64,000 nt of DNA from UBA5078 sp040384465 (GCA_040384465.1 JAZKJF010000006.1:62001-126000), one strand, 5' to 3'. Shown: positions 33,992 to 44,065, counted from the stretch's first letter. Program-made: numbers and translations. The notes: generated from the sequence alone by a model not told the origin.

Positions 33992-36706
33992 ATGAACCAA
34001 GCCGTGCCTCCCGTGCTGAACCAGCCCCTCCCCGACACTTTCCGCGCCGAACGCCAGGAATGGCTCGACGCCCTGCGCAATGTCTTCGAGGAATATGGCG
34101 AACCGGGTGTGCAGGAGGTGTTGGCCGGCATGCAGAGCTGGGCGCGCGACCACGCCATCGCGTTGGGCGACATCAATCACACCACGCCCTATCTCAACAG
34201 CATTCCGCTGGCCCGTCAGCCTGCCTATCCGGGCAATGTCGATCTGGAAAAGCGCATCGAAAACATCATCCGCTGGAACGCCATGGCCATGGTGTTGCGT
34301 GCGCAAGACCGCGAGTTCGGTGTCGGCGGTCACATCGCCACCTACGCCTCGGCGGCCACCATGATGGAAGTCGGCTTCAACCACTTCTTCCGCAAGCGCG
34401 GCGAGAACTATGGTGGTGATCTGGTGCTGCTGCAGCCCCACGCCTCCCCCGGTGTCTATGCCCGAGCATTCATGGAAGGCAGGCTCACGGAGCAGCAACT
34501 GGAGAACTTCCGCCGCGAATTGCAGCCCGGCGGAGGCCTCAGTTCCTATCCGCACCCGCGCCTGATGCCGTCTTTTTGGCAGATGCCGAATGCGTCCATG
34601 GGACTGTCAACCCCTGGCGCCATCTATCAGGCTCGCTTCGCGCACTATCTGGAGAACCGGGGCCTGAAGCCGAAGAATGGCGGCAAGGTCTGGTGCTTCA
34701 TCGGAGACGGCGAGTCGGACGAGCCAGAAGTGCTGGGCAGCATGGCCATCGCGGCGCGGGAAAAGCTCGACAATCTGATCATGGTGGTCAACTGCAATCT
34801 GCAGCGCCTCGACGGTCCGGTACGCGGCAATGGCAAGATCATTCAGGAGCTGGAGGCGTCTTATCGTGGCGCCGGGTGGGAAGTCATCAAGGTGATCTGG
34901 AGCGGCGGCTGGGATGCGCTGCTCGCGCAGGATGCCAGCGGTGCTTTGCGGCGGCGCATGGAGGAGTGTGTCGATGGCGATTATCAGCGCTACTCGATCC
35001 TGCCCGGCGAGCTGCAGCGTGAACACTGGGTCGACGGCAACCCCGAGCTGGAACGGATGATGGCGTCGTTGAGCGACGAAGAGGTGCGCACCATCAAGCG
35101 TGGTGGTCAGGACCCGCGCAAAGTCTACGCCGCGTTCCATCAGGCGACGCACATCAAGGGCAAGCCGGTGGTGATTCTCGTCAAGACCGTGAAAGGTGAT
35201 GGCATGGGTGCGGCCGCCGAAGGACGCAACACTGCTCACCAGAAGAAATCCCTCAGCCCGGAAGAGCGCCTGCAGTGCGCGCGCAACTATGGGATTCCAC
35301 TGAGCGACGAGCAGCTCATCCGGGCCGATTTCTATCAGCCGCCCGAAAACAGCCCCGAGCGCCAATACCTGTTGCAGCATCGCGCGGCGTTGGGTGGCAG
35401 TCTGCCCGAGCGGCAGTTGCAATGCCCGACGTTGGAAGCTCCGACATTGGAGCAATTGCGCAGCGTCACCGAAGGCAGTGGCGAGAAGACGATGTCCACC
35501 ACCGTCGCCATGATTCGGTTGCTGGCGCTGCTGCTCAAGGATCAAGGGCTTGGTCGCTATGTCGTGCCCATCGTGCCGGACGAGGCGCGTACTTTTGGTT
35601 TGGAAGGACTGTTCCGCGTCGCAGGCATTTACTCCTCGCAAGGGCAGAACTACACGCCAGTGGACGCCGACACCGTGGTGCCTTATCGCGAGAGCATCGA
35701 CGGGCAGATTCTACAGGAAGGTATCTGTGAGACTGGCGCCATCGCGTCCTTCATGGCGGCGGGCACAGCGTATGCGGTGCACGGCATTCCCATGATTCCG
35801 TTCTATATCTTCTACTCGATCTTCGGTTTCCAGCGCGTCGGCGACATGGTGTGGGCTTGTGGCGACATGATGTGCCGGGGTTTTCTGCTCGGCGGCACGG
35901 CGGGCAGAACGACGCTCAACGGTGAAGGCCTGCAGCATCAGGATGGACACTCGCATGTGCTCGCCAGCATCTATCCTGACATGAAGAGTTACGACCCCGC
36001 GTTCGCGTTCGAGCTGGCGGTGATCGTGCGCGATGGCATTCATCGCATGTACACGCTGCAGGAAAAGTGTTTCTACTACATCACGCTCTATAACGAAAAT
36101 TACAAAATGCCCGCGATGCCGGAGGAGGTGGGTGCGAAGGGGGGCGTGAGTGAGAGCCTGGTCGACGGTATTCTGCGCGGCGTTTATCGCTGGCAGCGCG
36201 CCACCATGCGCGGCGAGCAAGTGCATCTGCTTGCCAGCGGCTCGATCATGCAGCAAGCGATTGCTGCCGCCGCAAAACTCGAAGCGCTCGGCTATCGTGT
36301 CGACATCTGGAGCGTCACCAGCTTCAGTGAACTGCAGCGCGACGCTCAACGCTGCGAGCGCTGGAACCGCCTGCATCCGCTGCACGCGCCACGTCGCCCC
36401 TTTGTGGAGACAACCTTCAGCAAGGAGCAGGGCGTGTTCGTGGCAGTGACCGACTACATGAAAGCGCTGGCTGGCAGCATCGCCCCGTGGATGCCACGCG
36501 CCTACACAGTGCTGGGCACCGACGGTTATGGTTTGAGCGAGACTCGTGAAGCGTTGCGCGATTACTTCGAGATCAGCGCCGACTACATCGCCCACGCCGC
36601 GCTGGTAGCGCTGTGCCGCGAGACACTGATCAGCAAGGCGCAGTTCCGGCGCCAGGTGGTGAAGCTGGATATTGATCCGGAGAAGGTGGATCCGCTGGAT
36701 AGGTAG
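33992..36706 (+). CDS. aceE: Pyruvate dehydrogenase E1 component, homodimeric type (aceE/mdeB-like)
   Basis: 904 residues from ATG 33992. Thiamine-diphosphate enzyme that decarboxylates a 2-oxo acid and transfers the acyl group to a lipoyl E2. The ThDP motif starts GDGESDEPE at residue 238 and closes with NCNLQRLDGP; the NTAHQKKSL region holds the active-site histidine. Full family length. No E2 or E3 gene is adjacent (cysC follows on the other strand), so the partner subunits must come from elsewhere. Together with the divergent Lrp-type gene this resembles mdeB, a 2-oxobutyrate-active E1, more than the main aceEF operon; the substrate is open. Confidence 0.9.
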   Translation: MNQAVPPVLNQPLPDTFRAERQEWLDALRNVFEEYGEPGVQEVLAGMQSWARDHAIALGDINHTTPYLNSIPLARQPAYPGNVDLEKRIENIIRWNAMAMVLRAQDREFGVGGHIATYASAATMMEVGFNHFFRKRGENYGGDLVLLQPHASPGVYARAFMEGRLTEQQLENFRRELQPGGGLSSYPHPRLMPSFWQMPNASMGLSTPGAIYQARFAHYLENRGLKPKNGGKVWCFIGDGESDEPEVLGSMAIAAREKLDNLIMVVNCNLQRLDGPVRGNGKIIQELEASYRGAGWEVIKVIWSGGWDALLAQDASGALRRRMEECVDGDYQRYSILPGELQREHWVDGNPELERMMASLSDEEVRTIKRGGQDPRKVYAAFHQATHIKGKPVVILVKTVKGDGMGAAAEGRNTAHQKKSLSPEERLQCARNYGIPLSDEQLIRADFYQPPENSPERQYLLQHRAALGGSLPERQLQCPTLEAPTLEQLRSVTEGSGEKTMSTTVAMIRLLALLLKDQGLGRYVVPIVPDEARTFGLEGLFRVAGIYSSQGQNYTPVDADTVVPYRESIDGQILQEGICETGAIASFMAAGTAYAVHGIPMIPFYIFYSIFGFQRVGDMVWACGDMMCRGFLLGGTAGRTTLNGEGLQHQDGHSHVLASIYPDMKSYDPAFAFELAVIVRDGIHRMYTLQEKCFYYITLYNENYKMPAMPEEVGAKGGVSESLVDGILRGVYRWQRATMRGEQVHLLASGSIMQQAIAAAAKLEALGYRVDIWSVTSFSELQRDAQRCERWNRLHPLHAPRRPFVETTFSKEQGVFVAVTDYMKALAGSIAPWMPRAYTVLGTDGYGLSETREALRDYFEISADYIAHAALVALCRETLISKAQFRRQVVKLDIDPEKVDPLDR

Positions 36707-36713
36707 GGCGTAA

Positions 36714-37280
36714 TCAAATCACCCCGCGCGCGCGCATGCATTCGATGACCCTGCGGGCGCTTTGCTCGGGAGCGTCGATGTCAGTCTGCAAATGCAGGGT
36801 GGGCGACACCGGTGCCTCGTAAGGAGAATCGATGCCGGTGAATCGTGGCAACAAACCGCTACGGGCTTTCTTATACAAGCCTTTGACGTCGCGCTGTTCC
36901 ACGACCCTCAGTGGAGCATCCACAAATATCTCCAGGAAATGCTCGCTCCCGATAACGTGGCGCGCGTGTTCTCGGCCAGCGCTGAAGGGAGAAATCAACG
37001 CCGTCAGCACGATCAACCCCGCATCCCGCATCAGTTTTGCGACTTCCGCTACCCGGCGAATGTTCTCGCTGCGATCCGCGTCACTGAAGCCCAGGTCCTG
37101 ACTCAGGCCGCGTCGCAAGTCGTCGCCGTCCAACAGGCAGCACTGCCGCCCGAGTGCTCGCAGTTGCTGGGCTACCAGGTTGGCAACTGTGGATTTGCCA
37201 GCGCCGGACAAGCCGGTAAACCAGAGGACGACCGGCGTCTGGCGTTGTTGCGGGTCGGTCGCTAGGGTGGTTTTCGTCAT
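36714..37280 (-). CDS. cysC: Adenylylsulfate kinase (APS kinase)
   Basis: 188 residues. Phosphorylates adenylyl sulfate to PAPS in sulfate activation. Walker A is LSGAGKST near residue 25; the LLDGDDLRRGLSQDLGFSDA and RSENIRRVAEVAKLM segments bind APS; ISPFSAGREHAR and LYKKARSGLLPRFTGIDSPY complete the signature. Free-standing, not fused to cysN, and no cysD or cysNH is nearby. It meets the aceE-like gene tail to tail with 7 bases between. Divergent from the methyltransferase gene. Confidence 0.95.
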   Translation of the reverse strand: MTKTTLATDPQQRQTPVVLWFTGLSGAGKSTVANLVAQQLRALGRQCCLLDGDDLRRGLSQDLGFSDADRSENIRRVAEVAKLMRDAGLIVLTALISPFSAGREHARHVIGSEHFLEIFVDAPLRVVEQRDVKGLYKKARSGLLPRFTGIDSPYEAPVSPTLHLQTDIDAPEQSARRVIECMRARGVI

Positions 37281-37401
37281 AAATTCTCGTGCTGAAATCT
37301 TCTGCTGGATTCAATCTGGGCATTGTGCCAAATTGCCGAGAACTCAGCACGCACAAGAAACTCTCAGAGCAAAACCCAGAACAAAACCCAGAGAAGAAAC
37401 C

Positions 37402-38166
37402 ATGGAGAAATCGCTGTTCAGCCGAATGTGGGACAAGATGCAGAGCGACGGCTATTTCGCTCTGCATCCCCACTATCAGGATCATTTCGGCGCTGAGCTG
37501 AGTCGCGAAGATCGGGCACTGGACGGCGCGGTGTTGCAGCTGGATTTTAATCAGGCGCATGTCGAGATGCCGGTGCCGTATTCCGATGCGCTGGAGCGCA
37601 GTGTGAAGCGCACCGAGTCGGAATGGTTGGGCCGGATGTTCGCGTTGCCGCAGTCGGGAACTGTACTGGACGTGGGGTGTGGATTCGGCCGCTCGGTGTC
37701 CTGGTTTGCTGAACGCTACCCGCAGGTGATCGGCACTGACATCTCCGCGACGGTGCTGGACAGTGCAAAGGAGCGGCTCAAGGACCGACGCAATGTGCGC
37801 CTGCTCGTCAATGAATCAGACACGCTTCCTGCGGAAATTGCGGACGGTTCAATTGCTCTGGCTTATGTCTTTACCGTTTTTCAACACATCCCCCGCGAGT
37901 TCACGGCTAATCTTTTGCGCGGTATCACACGCGTGCTCGCCGACGATGGTGTGGTGATTTTCAATCTGCTCACGAACTTCAACGAGGCCGTCAACACTGG
38001 CGACAGCGAGACAGAATGGGCGATTGGGTACAGCCCGGCGCAGGCGGAGGCACTGCTGGCGAGCAGCGGACTGTCATTGCTGAAAATGTGTACTTGGTCG
38101 ACACCAGGTTCGGATGCCGGATGGTTGTGGGTTCAAGCAGGCCGACAGCCAGGAAAGGACGAATAA
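37402..38166 (+). CDS. Class I SAM-dependent methyltransferase
   Basis: 254 residues from ATG 37402; the open frame reaches back into cysC but MEKSLFSRMW is the natural beginning. Rossmann-type motif I GTVLDVGCGFGRSV near residue 86, motif II VIGTDIS, and a motif IV region ALAYVFTVFQHIPREF. No signal peptide, so cytoplasmic. Substrate not predictable. Upstream a 12-bp unit (CAAAACCCAGAA) occurs twice in tandem at 37370-37393. The DUF2157 gene follows after 28 bases. Confidence 0.85.
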   Translation: MEKSLFSRMWDKMQSDGYFALHPHYQDHFGAELSREDRALDGAVLQLDFNQAHVEMPVPYSDALERSVKRTESEWLGRMFALPQSGTVLDVGCGFGRSVSWFAERYPQVIGTDISATVLDSAKERLKDRRNVRLLVNESDTLPAEIADGSIALAYVFTVFQHIPREFTANLLRGITRVLADDGVVIFNLLTNFNEAVNTGDSETEWAIGYSPAQAEALLASSGLSLLKMCTWSTPGSDAGWLWVQAGRQPGKDE

Positions 38167-38194
38167 TTTCACTTCATCACTCACGGAGAACCTG

Positions 38195-39502
38195 ATGAGC
38201 CTGCGTCGCACTTTCAAGAATGATCTGGCCCGGGAAATCCCGCAGTGGCGCACCGACGGTCTGCTTGACGAAGACCAGGCGCAGGCGATCTGCGCGCGCT
38301 ACGGGCTCGATTATCACAACCTGCATAATCTTCACAACCGCACACTCGGCTACCACGTTCTGCTGGTGCTGGGGTATCTCTTCATTGGCCTCGCTCTCAT
38401 CACCTTGATCGGCGCCAACTGGGACAGCATTCCCCGTGGGCTGCGCATGGGTGCTCTCGTCGCTCTGACTGCGTCTACGCAGGCGTTGGGTTTGCACTAT
38501 TTTCGCGCTGGCAATCTTGACGCCGCATCGCGGATATTCTTCCTCGGCAATCTGTTCTTCGGCGCGTCCATCATTCTGGTCGCTCAGATATATCATCTCG
38601 GTGAACATATGGCCGATGGGGTGTTCTGGTGGGCACTCGGTGCGCTGCCTTTCGCTTTGTTACTACCTACGCGCTTGCTGGGGTTGCAGATACTGGCACT
38701 TGCCCTGATCTGGTTTTTCATGGAAGTGTCGGCGGGGTTTTATCCGGCATTGTTTCCAGTGTTACTGGCAGGTATCGCTTATGTCTTGGTGCGCGGCAAG
38801 AGCAGTACGCTGTTGTTTCTGGGGACTGTCATCGCTGCAGCTTTGCATATCGAATACTCACTGGCCATTTTGTGGAATGATTCTGGTCGCCCGGACCTGC
38901 GTGCCGAGCATATGCTGATCGCCTCTTCTCTCGGTTTGCTGGCTTACAGCGCGGGTCTCTGGATGGTGCAGCAGACGTCTGCAAGCGTGCAGGAATATGG
39001 GCACGACCTGGCACGCTGGAGCTTGCGTGCTTTCTTGTTGCTGCTACTGATCATGAGCTTTGAATCGCCATGGCTCGAATTGCTTCTGGCTGAATTTTCA
39101 CACGCGGCGTCACTGGCTATCATCATGGCACTCTGCTGCACTGGTGCAGCGGCGTTGTCATGGCGCTATTCCCATCGTCAGCGCATTGCCTTGCTGATCG
39201 CGGGCAATGGCGTTTTTCTGGTGGCTGCGCTGGCGATGGAGTTAGCTGCGGCGCCTTGGCTGCAAATTGCCGACAATCTTGCTTTGATCGCTGTCGGTGT
39301 TGCGCTGCTTCTGCAAGGTGTGCGCAGTGGCGTATCCCGACATTTTTTTCTTGGCATCGGTGTGATTTTGCTGACGGGAATGCTCCGCTATTTTGGTTTG
39401 ATTGGTGATTACGTCGGTGGGGCCTTGTTGTTCATTGTCTTTGCTGCCGTGATGCTCGGCGCGGCGAAGTACTGGCGTCATCAGCAGGGAGGCGCATCAT
39501 GA
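38195..39502 (+). CDS. DUF2157 multispan membrane protein
   Basis: 435 residues from ATG 38195 with GGAG 7 bases upstream. A short cytoplasmic N-terminal domain (about 1-45, LAREIPQWRTDGLLDEDQAQ) carries the DUF2157 signature and is followed by 10-12 membrane helices. The family's function is not known. It overlaps the GDYXXLXY gene by 4 bases (ATGA), a pairing seen in many genomes, so the two products probably work together. Confidence 0.85.
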   Translation: MSLRRTFKNDLAREIPQWRTDGLLDEDQAQAICARYGLDYHNLHNLHNRTLGYHVLLVLGYLFIGLALITLIGANWDSIPRGLRMGALVALTASTQALGLHYFRAGNLDAASRIFFLGNLFFGASIILVAQIYHLGEHMADGVFWWALGALPFALLLPTRLLGLQILALALIWFFMEVSAGFYPALFPVLLAGIAYVLVRGKSSTLLFLGTVIAAALHIEYSLAILWNDSGRPDLRAEHMLIASSLGLLAYSAGLWMVQQTSASVQEYGHDLARWSLRAFLLLLLIMSFESPWLELLLAEFSHAASLAIIMALCCTGAAALSWRYSHRQRIALLIAGNGVFLVAALAMELAAAPWLQIADNLALIAVGVALLLQGVRSGVSRHFFLGIGVILLTGMLRYFGLIGDYVGGALLFIVFAAVMLGAAKYWRHQQGGAS

Positions 39503-40005
39503 AACAACTCTCGTCAACAGTGTTCATTGGCGCAGCGATTGCGGCACAGGTGTTGATTCTTATCGGCATGGTGGTGACTGCTGCGCTGCCGTTGATGATT
39601 GGCACCGACATTACAGTGCGCACGAGGCCTGTCGATCCGCGCGATTTGTTTCGCGGCAATTACGCGCAGCTCAGTTATGATTTCTCGCAGGTTCCGCTGC
39701 GAGAACTGGCGACAACAGCGCCGATCCGCACGGGAGAAGTCGTGTACGTGTCCTTGCAGCCGGGCAGGGATGGTTTGCATGAATTTGCAGCAGCGTCGTT
39801 CGAGAAACCGGACGACGGTTTGTTTCTGCGTGGGCGGGTCGAATACGTGATGGAAGAGCAGGTGAGCGTGCTTTACGGCATCGAGGCTTTCTTCGCCCCG
39901 AAAGAAACAGCGCTGGCGCTGGAACTCACTTTACGCGAGCGGGCGGTAGCGACACTGGCACTGTCCGACAGTGGCCGAGCGCGCATCAGAACGGTCGGCG
40001 ACTAA
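39499..40005 (+). CDS. GDYXXLXY domain membrane-anchored protein
   Basis: 168 residues. One N-terminal membrane helix (FIGAAIAAQVLILIGMVVTA) anchors an extracytoplasmic domain that has the signature RGNYAQLSYDFS, here with Asn for the Asp of G-D-Y-x-x-L-x-Y. Partner of DUF2157 proteins by gene order. Function unknown; no catalytic residues recognised. Confidence 0.83.
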   Translation: MKQLSSTVFIGAAIAAQVLILIGMVVTAALPLMIGTDITVRTRPVDPRDLFRGNYAQLSYDFSQVPLRELATTAPIRTGEVVYVSLQPGRDGLHEFAAASFEKPDDGLFLRGRVEYVMEEQVSVLYGIEAFFAPKETALALELTLRERAVATLALSDSGRARIRTVGD

Positions 40006-40013
40006 ATAAAACC

Positions 40014-40056
40014 GGGGTCAGAGCAAAAATACAGGCTGTATTTTTACTCTGACCCC
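40014..40056. repeat. Solo 43-nt palindrome (RAYT-end family)
   Basis: Same 21-base arms around a central G, with one mismatch (C at 40024). Lies between two converging genes. The flank CTAAATAAAA immediately before it is shared with the copy at 44018. Confidence 0.92.
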
Positions 40057-40084
40057 AAATTTAACCCCAAATTTAATTTTGGCT

Positions 40085-40110
40085 GTCGCCTGCAGGGCAG
40101 GCTCTTACAG
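40085..40110. repeat. Single REP unit (family 2), reverse orientation
   Basis: GTCGCCTGCAGGGCAGGCTC then TTACAG. It sits 11 bases beyond the RTX-protein stop at 40122, 28 bases from the palindrome at 40014. The same order of elements recurs at 44018-44089. Confidence 0.85.
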
Positions 40111-40121
40111 TGTTGGTGAGA

Positions 40122-43100
40122 TCAGGAGATGACCAGTGTGGCGCCACCAATCATTGCGGTCAGCGTGGTGATGCCGGTCAATTGGATCAACTGGTCATCC
40201 ACGTTACCTGCGGCAGCACCGGCGTAGTACACGTAGGTGTTGCCACCGTCGATGAACATTGCGACAGAGTTCGCTGCATCAAGCTGAACGTCGGCCTGAA
40301 TCGCAGTGGTCTTGGCAGCAAGATTGGCGTCGCTGGCATGAAAGCTGATCAAACCACCGGCAGTGGTGTTGACGTTGATACCGGCAACCAACGCAGTGGC
40401 ATCGACTGTCAACAACACGGCAGTACCCGCACCGAAGCTCAGCACATCGGCGGCCGCTGTGTTGAAGTCGGTGATGATGTCCATCGCAGTGCCGATCACT
40501 GAACCATCCGCATTGAACTCGAATCTGTCCACCGCACCACCACCGCTCATGGTGTCAGCGCCAGTGCCGCCGGTGATCAAATCCGTGCTCAGACCCGCGC
40601 TGATCACATCGTTGCCTGACCCGGAAGTGATCGTCGCCACCTGGCCTGCTGCACCGATTGTCGTGATGCTGTCATTGCCGCCTGCAGTGGTGATGGTCTG
40701 GGCACCGGATGCTGCTTCAGCCACGATCGTGACCTTGCTGTTGCTGGTGCTGGCGATGGTCTGATTACCGGCTGCCAGGATGGTGGCGTTGACGGTGACA
40801 AGGTTGCCACCCAGCGTCGTGCCGATCACCTGATTGCCCGCTCCATTGATCGTTGCGTTGACCGTCGTGAGGCCGACACCGTTGATGGTCTGTGCGCCTG
40901 CGGCTATGCCGGTGGCACTCACGGTTGTGACTCCTGAGCCTGTCGTTATGGTGTGCGCGCCGGAGCCAGTGGTGGTTGTGGTGATCGCGGCAGCCCCTGT
41001 GAAACTGGTCAGGGTCAGATCAATGGCACCCAGAAGAGTTTGTGCAGTCAGGTCGACTCCATTGGCGGCGAATGCCGCTTCGAAATTCGCGCCTGTGGTG
41101 ACGACTTGTGCGCCGTTACCAAGCGAGTTGAACACTACTTTTTCGAAATTGGTTTTACCGATCCACAGATTGTCTGGCGGAGTGCTGGCCTCTGCGCCGG
41201 TCGTGATGTTCAGCTTGTCTCCTGTCCCGGCAAGACCATTGAGAATGTCACCGGTATTGAAGGTGTAAGGCCCGGCACCATTGCCGAAGGTGCCTGTAAA
41301 CGTGTCGTTACCACCGCTGCCGCTCAAGCTGTCATTGGCCGTCGTCAGATCAATCTGCATACCCAGATAATCGACTGCCAGTGTTGGATTGGAGAGCGTG
41401 CTGATCGTTGCGTTGCCCGCCGCATCCGTGAGAGTGACTGTCGCCACGCCACCAGCAGCAACTGCTGCTTTCAGAGCGAGATTCGTGAGTGAGCCAATGT
41501 CGAAGGTGACACCGGTATCACCAACCAGAATCGTGGCGTCCGTTGCAATCGTTGTGGAGCCGATTTTCAACACGGCACTGCCACCAGTGGCTTGACCTGC
41601 AGTGATGGTGGCGAGGGCGGTGAGGTTAGTGTTGGTGCTGTTCAGCTCATTCGGGACCACAGTGCCACCGATGACCGTCAGGGCCACGCCTGTGGGCGCT
41701 GCGGGTGCCGTGTAATCCACAACGAGTGTCGGATTGGCAACAGCGCTGACACTCGCGTTGCCTGCCGCATCGGTGACCGTCACAGTCGCCACGCCGCCTG
41801 CGGCGACCGCCGCTTTGAGAGCCGCATTGGTAGACAGACCGAGATTGAAGGTCGCTGCGGTGTCACCGACCAGAATGGTGCTATCGGTGGCGATCGTGGT
41901 GGCGCCAATTTTCAGTACGGCGTTGCCTCCAGTCGCCTGTCCGGCAGTAATCGCCACCGTCGCTGTCATGTTGGTGTTGCTGGTGTTCAGCGTGTTGGCT
42001 ACGACTGTGCCACCCACTGCTGTCAGTGCGACGGCGGTAGGTGCTGTGGGCGCAGTATTGTCGACGGCGAATACCGGGTTGGTAGGAGCTGCCGAGATCG
42101 TGTTGCTGCTGACATCATGAGCACCACCGATGGTCACTGTCGCCGTGGCAATGTTGCCGGCAGGGACGTTGAGATCAAAGAAGTAGTGAGTGCTGTCGAT
42201 CTTGGTCATCGCGGAGGAGACCAAGATCCCGTTGTTGATGCTGATGGTGGGCGTTCCGTCGCTCACCGCTTTGTTGAAAGTCGCGATGATGCGCAAGGTG
42301 CTGGCGTCATTGACGGCTGCTGTCGCTGTAGAAGTGACACCGCCATTGGTGGAGTACGCCAAGCTGGCCGTCGGGGCTTCCTGCGCGAGTGCTGCCGCTG
42401 CCGCCGCTTCAGCTGCCGCTGCGTCTGCGGCAGCGTTCTGACTTGCGGTGGGTGGCGTTGGCACTCCCGGGGCGATACTGCCCACGGTCACGTTGTAGTT
42501 GGCGTTATTCAATGCCGAGCCTGTAAATTCGCCGACTGCGCTGGTGAAATTACCGCTGGGGGCAGCGGCAATCAGAGCATTAGTCGCGCTTCCTTGGGCC
42601 ACGTCAGCCGCCTGGGCCAGCATAGTGATGTTGGTCGCTGCTGCTGCGGACGTGTTGCTTCCCGCCGTAATCTGCGCGATCTGTGCGACTTGTGTGGAGC
42701 TGAACACAGTGCCTGTAGCCGTGAAGGCGGCCTGAATGATGCTGACCAAAGTGCTGGGATTAGCCAGATTGATCGTGCCGCCGGAGCTGGCCGCTGCTGT
42801 CGTGATCGCCTGTGCAATGGCGATAGAGACAGCCGCTGCAGCACTTTGCAGTGTGGCGCCTGTGGTGGCGACGTCAATCACGGAAGCGATCTGCGTGATG
42901 ATGTTGCTGATCTGTTGCGACGCAGTTTGTACCTTCAGAGCTATCGCTTTTTCTGCGCTGGTGCTGGTGTTGCTGGCAAGCACAGCCAGTGCGTTGTAGG
43001 ACTGCAGATTGATGCCTGAAGAAAGGCTCAGTGCGCCCTTGAGAGCCCCGGTGGCATTCTGGACGGTGCCTGCCTGACCGGTAGTGACCATGGTTTCAAT

Positions 43101-43880
43101 CATGGTGGTGATTGGGTTGAGCGTCGTGGCACCAGTTGTAGAACTGAGCAATCCCTTGAAAGCGTTGCCCGTCATCAGATCGGTGCCGCCATAGGCGATA
43201 ATTTTGCCGGAACCGGCGCTGTTGGGAACTTCAAACGTGCCGTTGGCGCTGGTGGTGGTTTTCCACTCGCCAGTGCTCAGCAGACCGTCACGGTTGGTGT
43301 CGGCGAACACGGTGGCGCCAGAGAGGTAATCATCCACGGTGCCGGTGATGCCAGAGGTGGACAGATTGGAAGACAGTGCATTGAAGCCGCTCGTGCCATT
43401 GGCAAAGCTGGCGCTGGAGTTGTCGATATTCTGCAACAAGGTAGAGACTGCGCTGCTCACCCCTGTGCCGGTGAAATTGGCACTTTTGCCAGCGGCAGTC
43501 AGTGTGTCGAGAAAGGTTGATGCGGCTTGCGCGCGATTGTCGAGAGTGGCGCCGTTCGTGCCTTGCAGAGTACTCAAGTGATTTAAGAGCTTGGAGCCGG
43601 AATTGATGCCTGCCGCGGTCAGCTCAGTAATGTGGAGCTGGGCTTGGGCTGAGGTCAGTGTGACGCCAAAACCGTTTTTGGCGATAGCCTGAATAGTGGC
43701 CACAGCCCCTTGTCTCGCTACGCTTTGGTTGACGTAGAGGTCCACCGCCGCGTCAATTCTGGCAAACCCGCCTGTCGGAGAGACCATGCCATTGAAGGCT
43801 GCCATTTCAGTGGCGTTGGCTGAAGAGCCGGTGCCGAGGATGTAAAGTTTTTGCAGGTTCAAGTCTTGTTTGGTTGTCAT
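40122..43880 (-). CDS. Large repetitive RTX/Ig-like surface or secreted protein
   Basis: 1252 residues from ATG 43880 (ATG 43895 also possible). No classical signal peptide. Residues 1-150 resemble DUF4214-type domains (AFNGMVSPTGGFARIDAAVD). Then Ala/Ser/Thr-rich repeats, an Ala-rich helix near residue 475, and two tandem Ig-like repeats of about 115 residues (about 605-840) that share ITAGQATGG, ILVGDT and ALKAAVAAGGVATVT. The C-terminal third has beta-roll strands and RTX-like motifs (GSGNDVISAG, GGTGADTMSGGG near 1085-1115), a layout typical of type I secretion substrates. Very low in Cys, Trp and Lys. Probable adhesin; no type I exporter is encoded in the window. Confidence 0.8.
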   Translation of the reverse strand: MTTKQDLNLQKLYILGTGSSANATEMAAFNGMVSPTGGFARIDAAVDLYVNQSVARQGAVATIQAIAKNGFGVTLTSAQAQLHITELTAAGINSGSKLLNHLSTLQGTNGATLDNRAQAASTFLDTLTAAGKSANFTGTGVSSAVSTLLQNIDNSSASFANGTSGFNALSSNLSTSGITGTVDDYLSGATVFADTNRDGLLSTGEWKTTTSANGTFEVPNSAGSGKIIAYGGTDLMTGNAFKGLLSSTTGATTLNPITTMIETMVTTGQAGTVQNATGALKGALSLSSGINLQSYNALAVLASNTSTSAEKAIALKVQTASQQISNIITQIASVIDVATTGATLQSAAAAVSIAIAQAITTAAASSGGTINLANPSTLVSIIQAAFTATGTVFSSTQVAQIAQITAGSNTSAAAATNITMLAQAADVAQGSATNALIAAAPSGNFTSAVGEFTGSALNNANYNVTVGSIAPGVPTPPTASQNAAADAAAAEAAAAAALAQEAPTASLAYSTNGGVTSTATAAVNDASTLRIIATFNKAVSDGTPTISINNGILVSSAMTKIDSTHYFFDLNVPAGNIATATVTIGGAHDVSSNTISAAPTNPVFAVDNTAPTAPTAVALTAVGGTVVANTLNTSNTNMTATVAITAGQATGGNAVLKIGATTIATDSTILVGDTAATFNLGLSTNAALKAAVAAGGVATVTVTDAAGNASVSAVANPTLVVDYTAPAAPTGVALTVIGGTVVPNELNSTNTNLTALATITAGQATGGSAVLKIGSTTIATDATILVGDTGVTFDIGSLTNLALKAAVAAGGVATVTLTDAAGNATISTLSNPTLAVDYLGMQIDLTTANDSLSGSGGNDTFTGTFGNGAGPYTFNTGDILNGLAGTGDKLNITTGAEASTPPDNLWIGKTNFEKVVFNSLGNGAQVVTTGANFEAAFAANGVDLTAQTLLGAIDLTLTSFTGAAAITTTTTGSGAHTITTGSGVTTVSATGIAAGAQTINGVGLTTVNATINGAGNQVIGTTLGGNLVTVNATILAAGNQTIASTSNSKVTIVAEAASGAQTITTAGGNDSITTIGAAGQVATITSGSGNDVISAGLSTDLITGGTGADTMSGGGAVDRFEFNADGSVIGTAMDIITDFNTAAADVLSFGAGTAVLLTVDATALVAGINVNTTAGGLISFHASDANLAAKTTAIQADVQLDAANSVAMFIDGGNTYVYYAGAAAGNVDDQLIQLTGITTLTAMIGGATLVIS

Positions 43881-44017
43881 AATCGAAATTCTCATATTTG
43901 GATGCGGTTGGCGGTTGTGCAAATATCCGCCTCCTTGCGGCATCCATCTGTCTGTTATCGCACGTTCAAACCGGCAGCCACGATGCGGCACAGAAGCGAG
44001 GGGGGCTAAATAAAAGC

Positions 44018-44060
44018 GGGGTCAGAGTAAAAATACAGGCTGTATTTTTACTCTGACCCC
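44018..44060. repeat. Solo 43-nt palindrome (RAYT-end family)
   Basis: Perfect 21-base arms around a central G. It lies between the stop of the metalloprotease gene and the start of the large RTX gene, both on the minus strand. Confidence 0.92.
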
Positions 44061-44065
44061 GTTTT

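Noticed and set aside
41592..43019. 475-codon open frame on the plus strand, Cys/Gly/Arg-rich
   Set aside because: Shadow of the repetitive RTX gene on the other strand; composition follows the repeats and no motif is seen.
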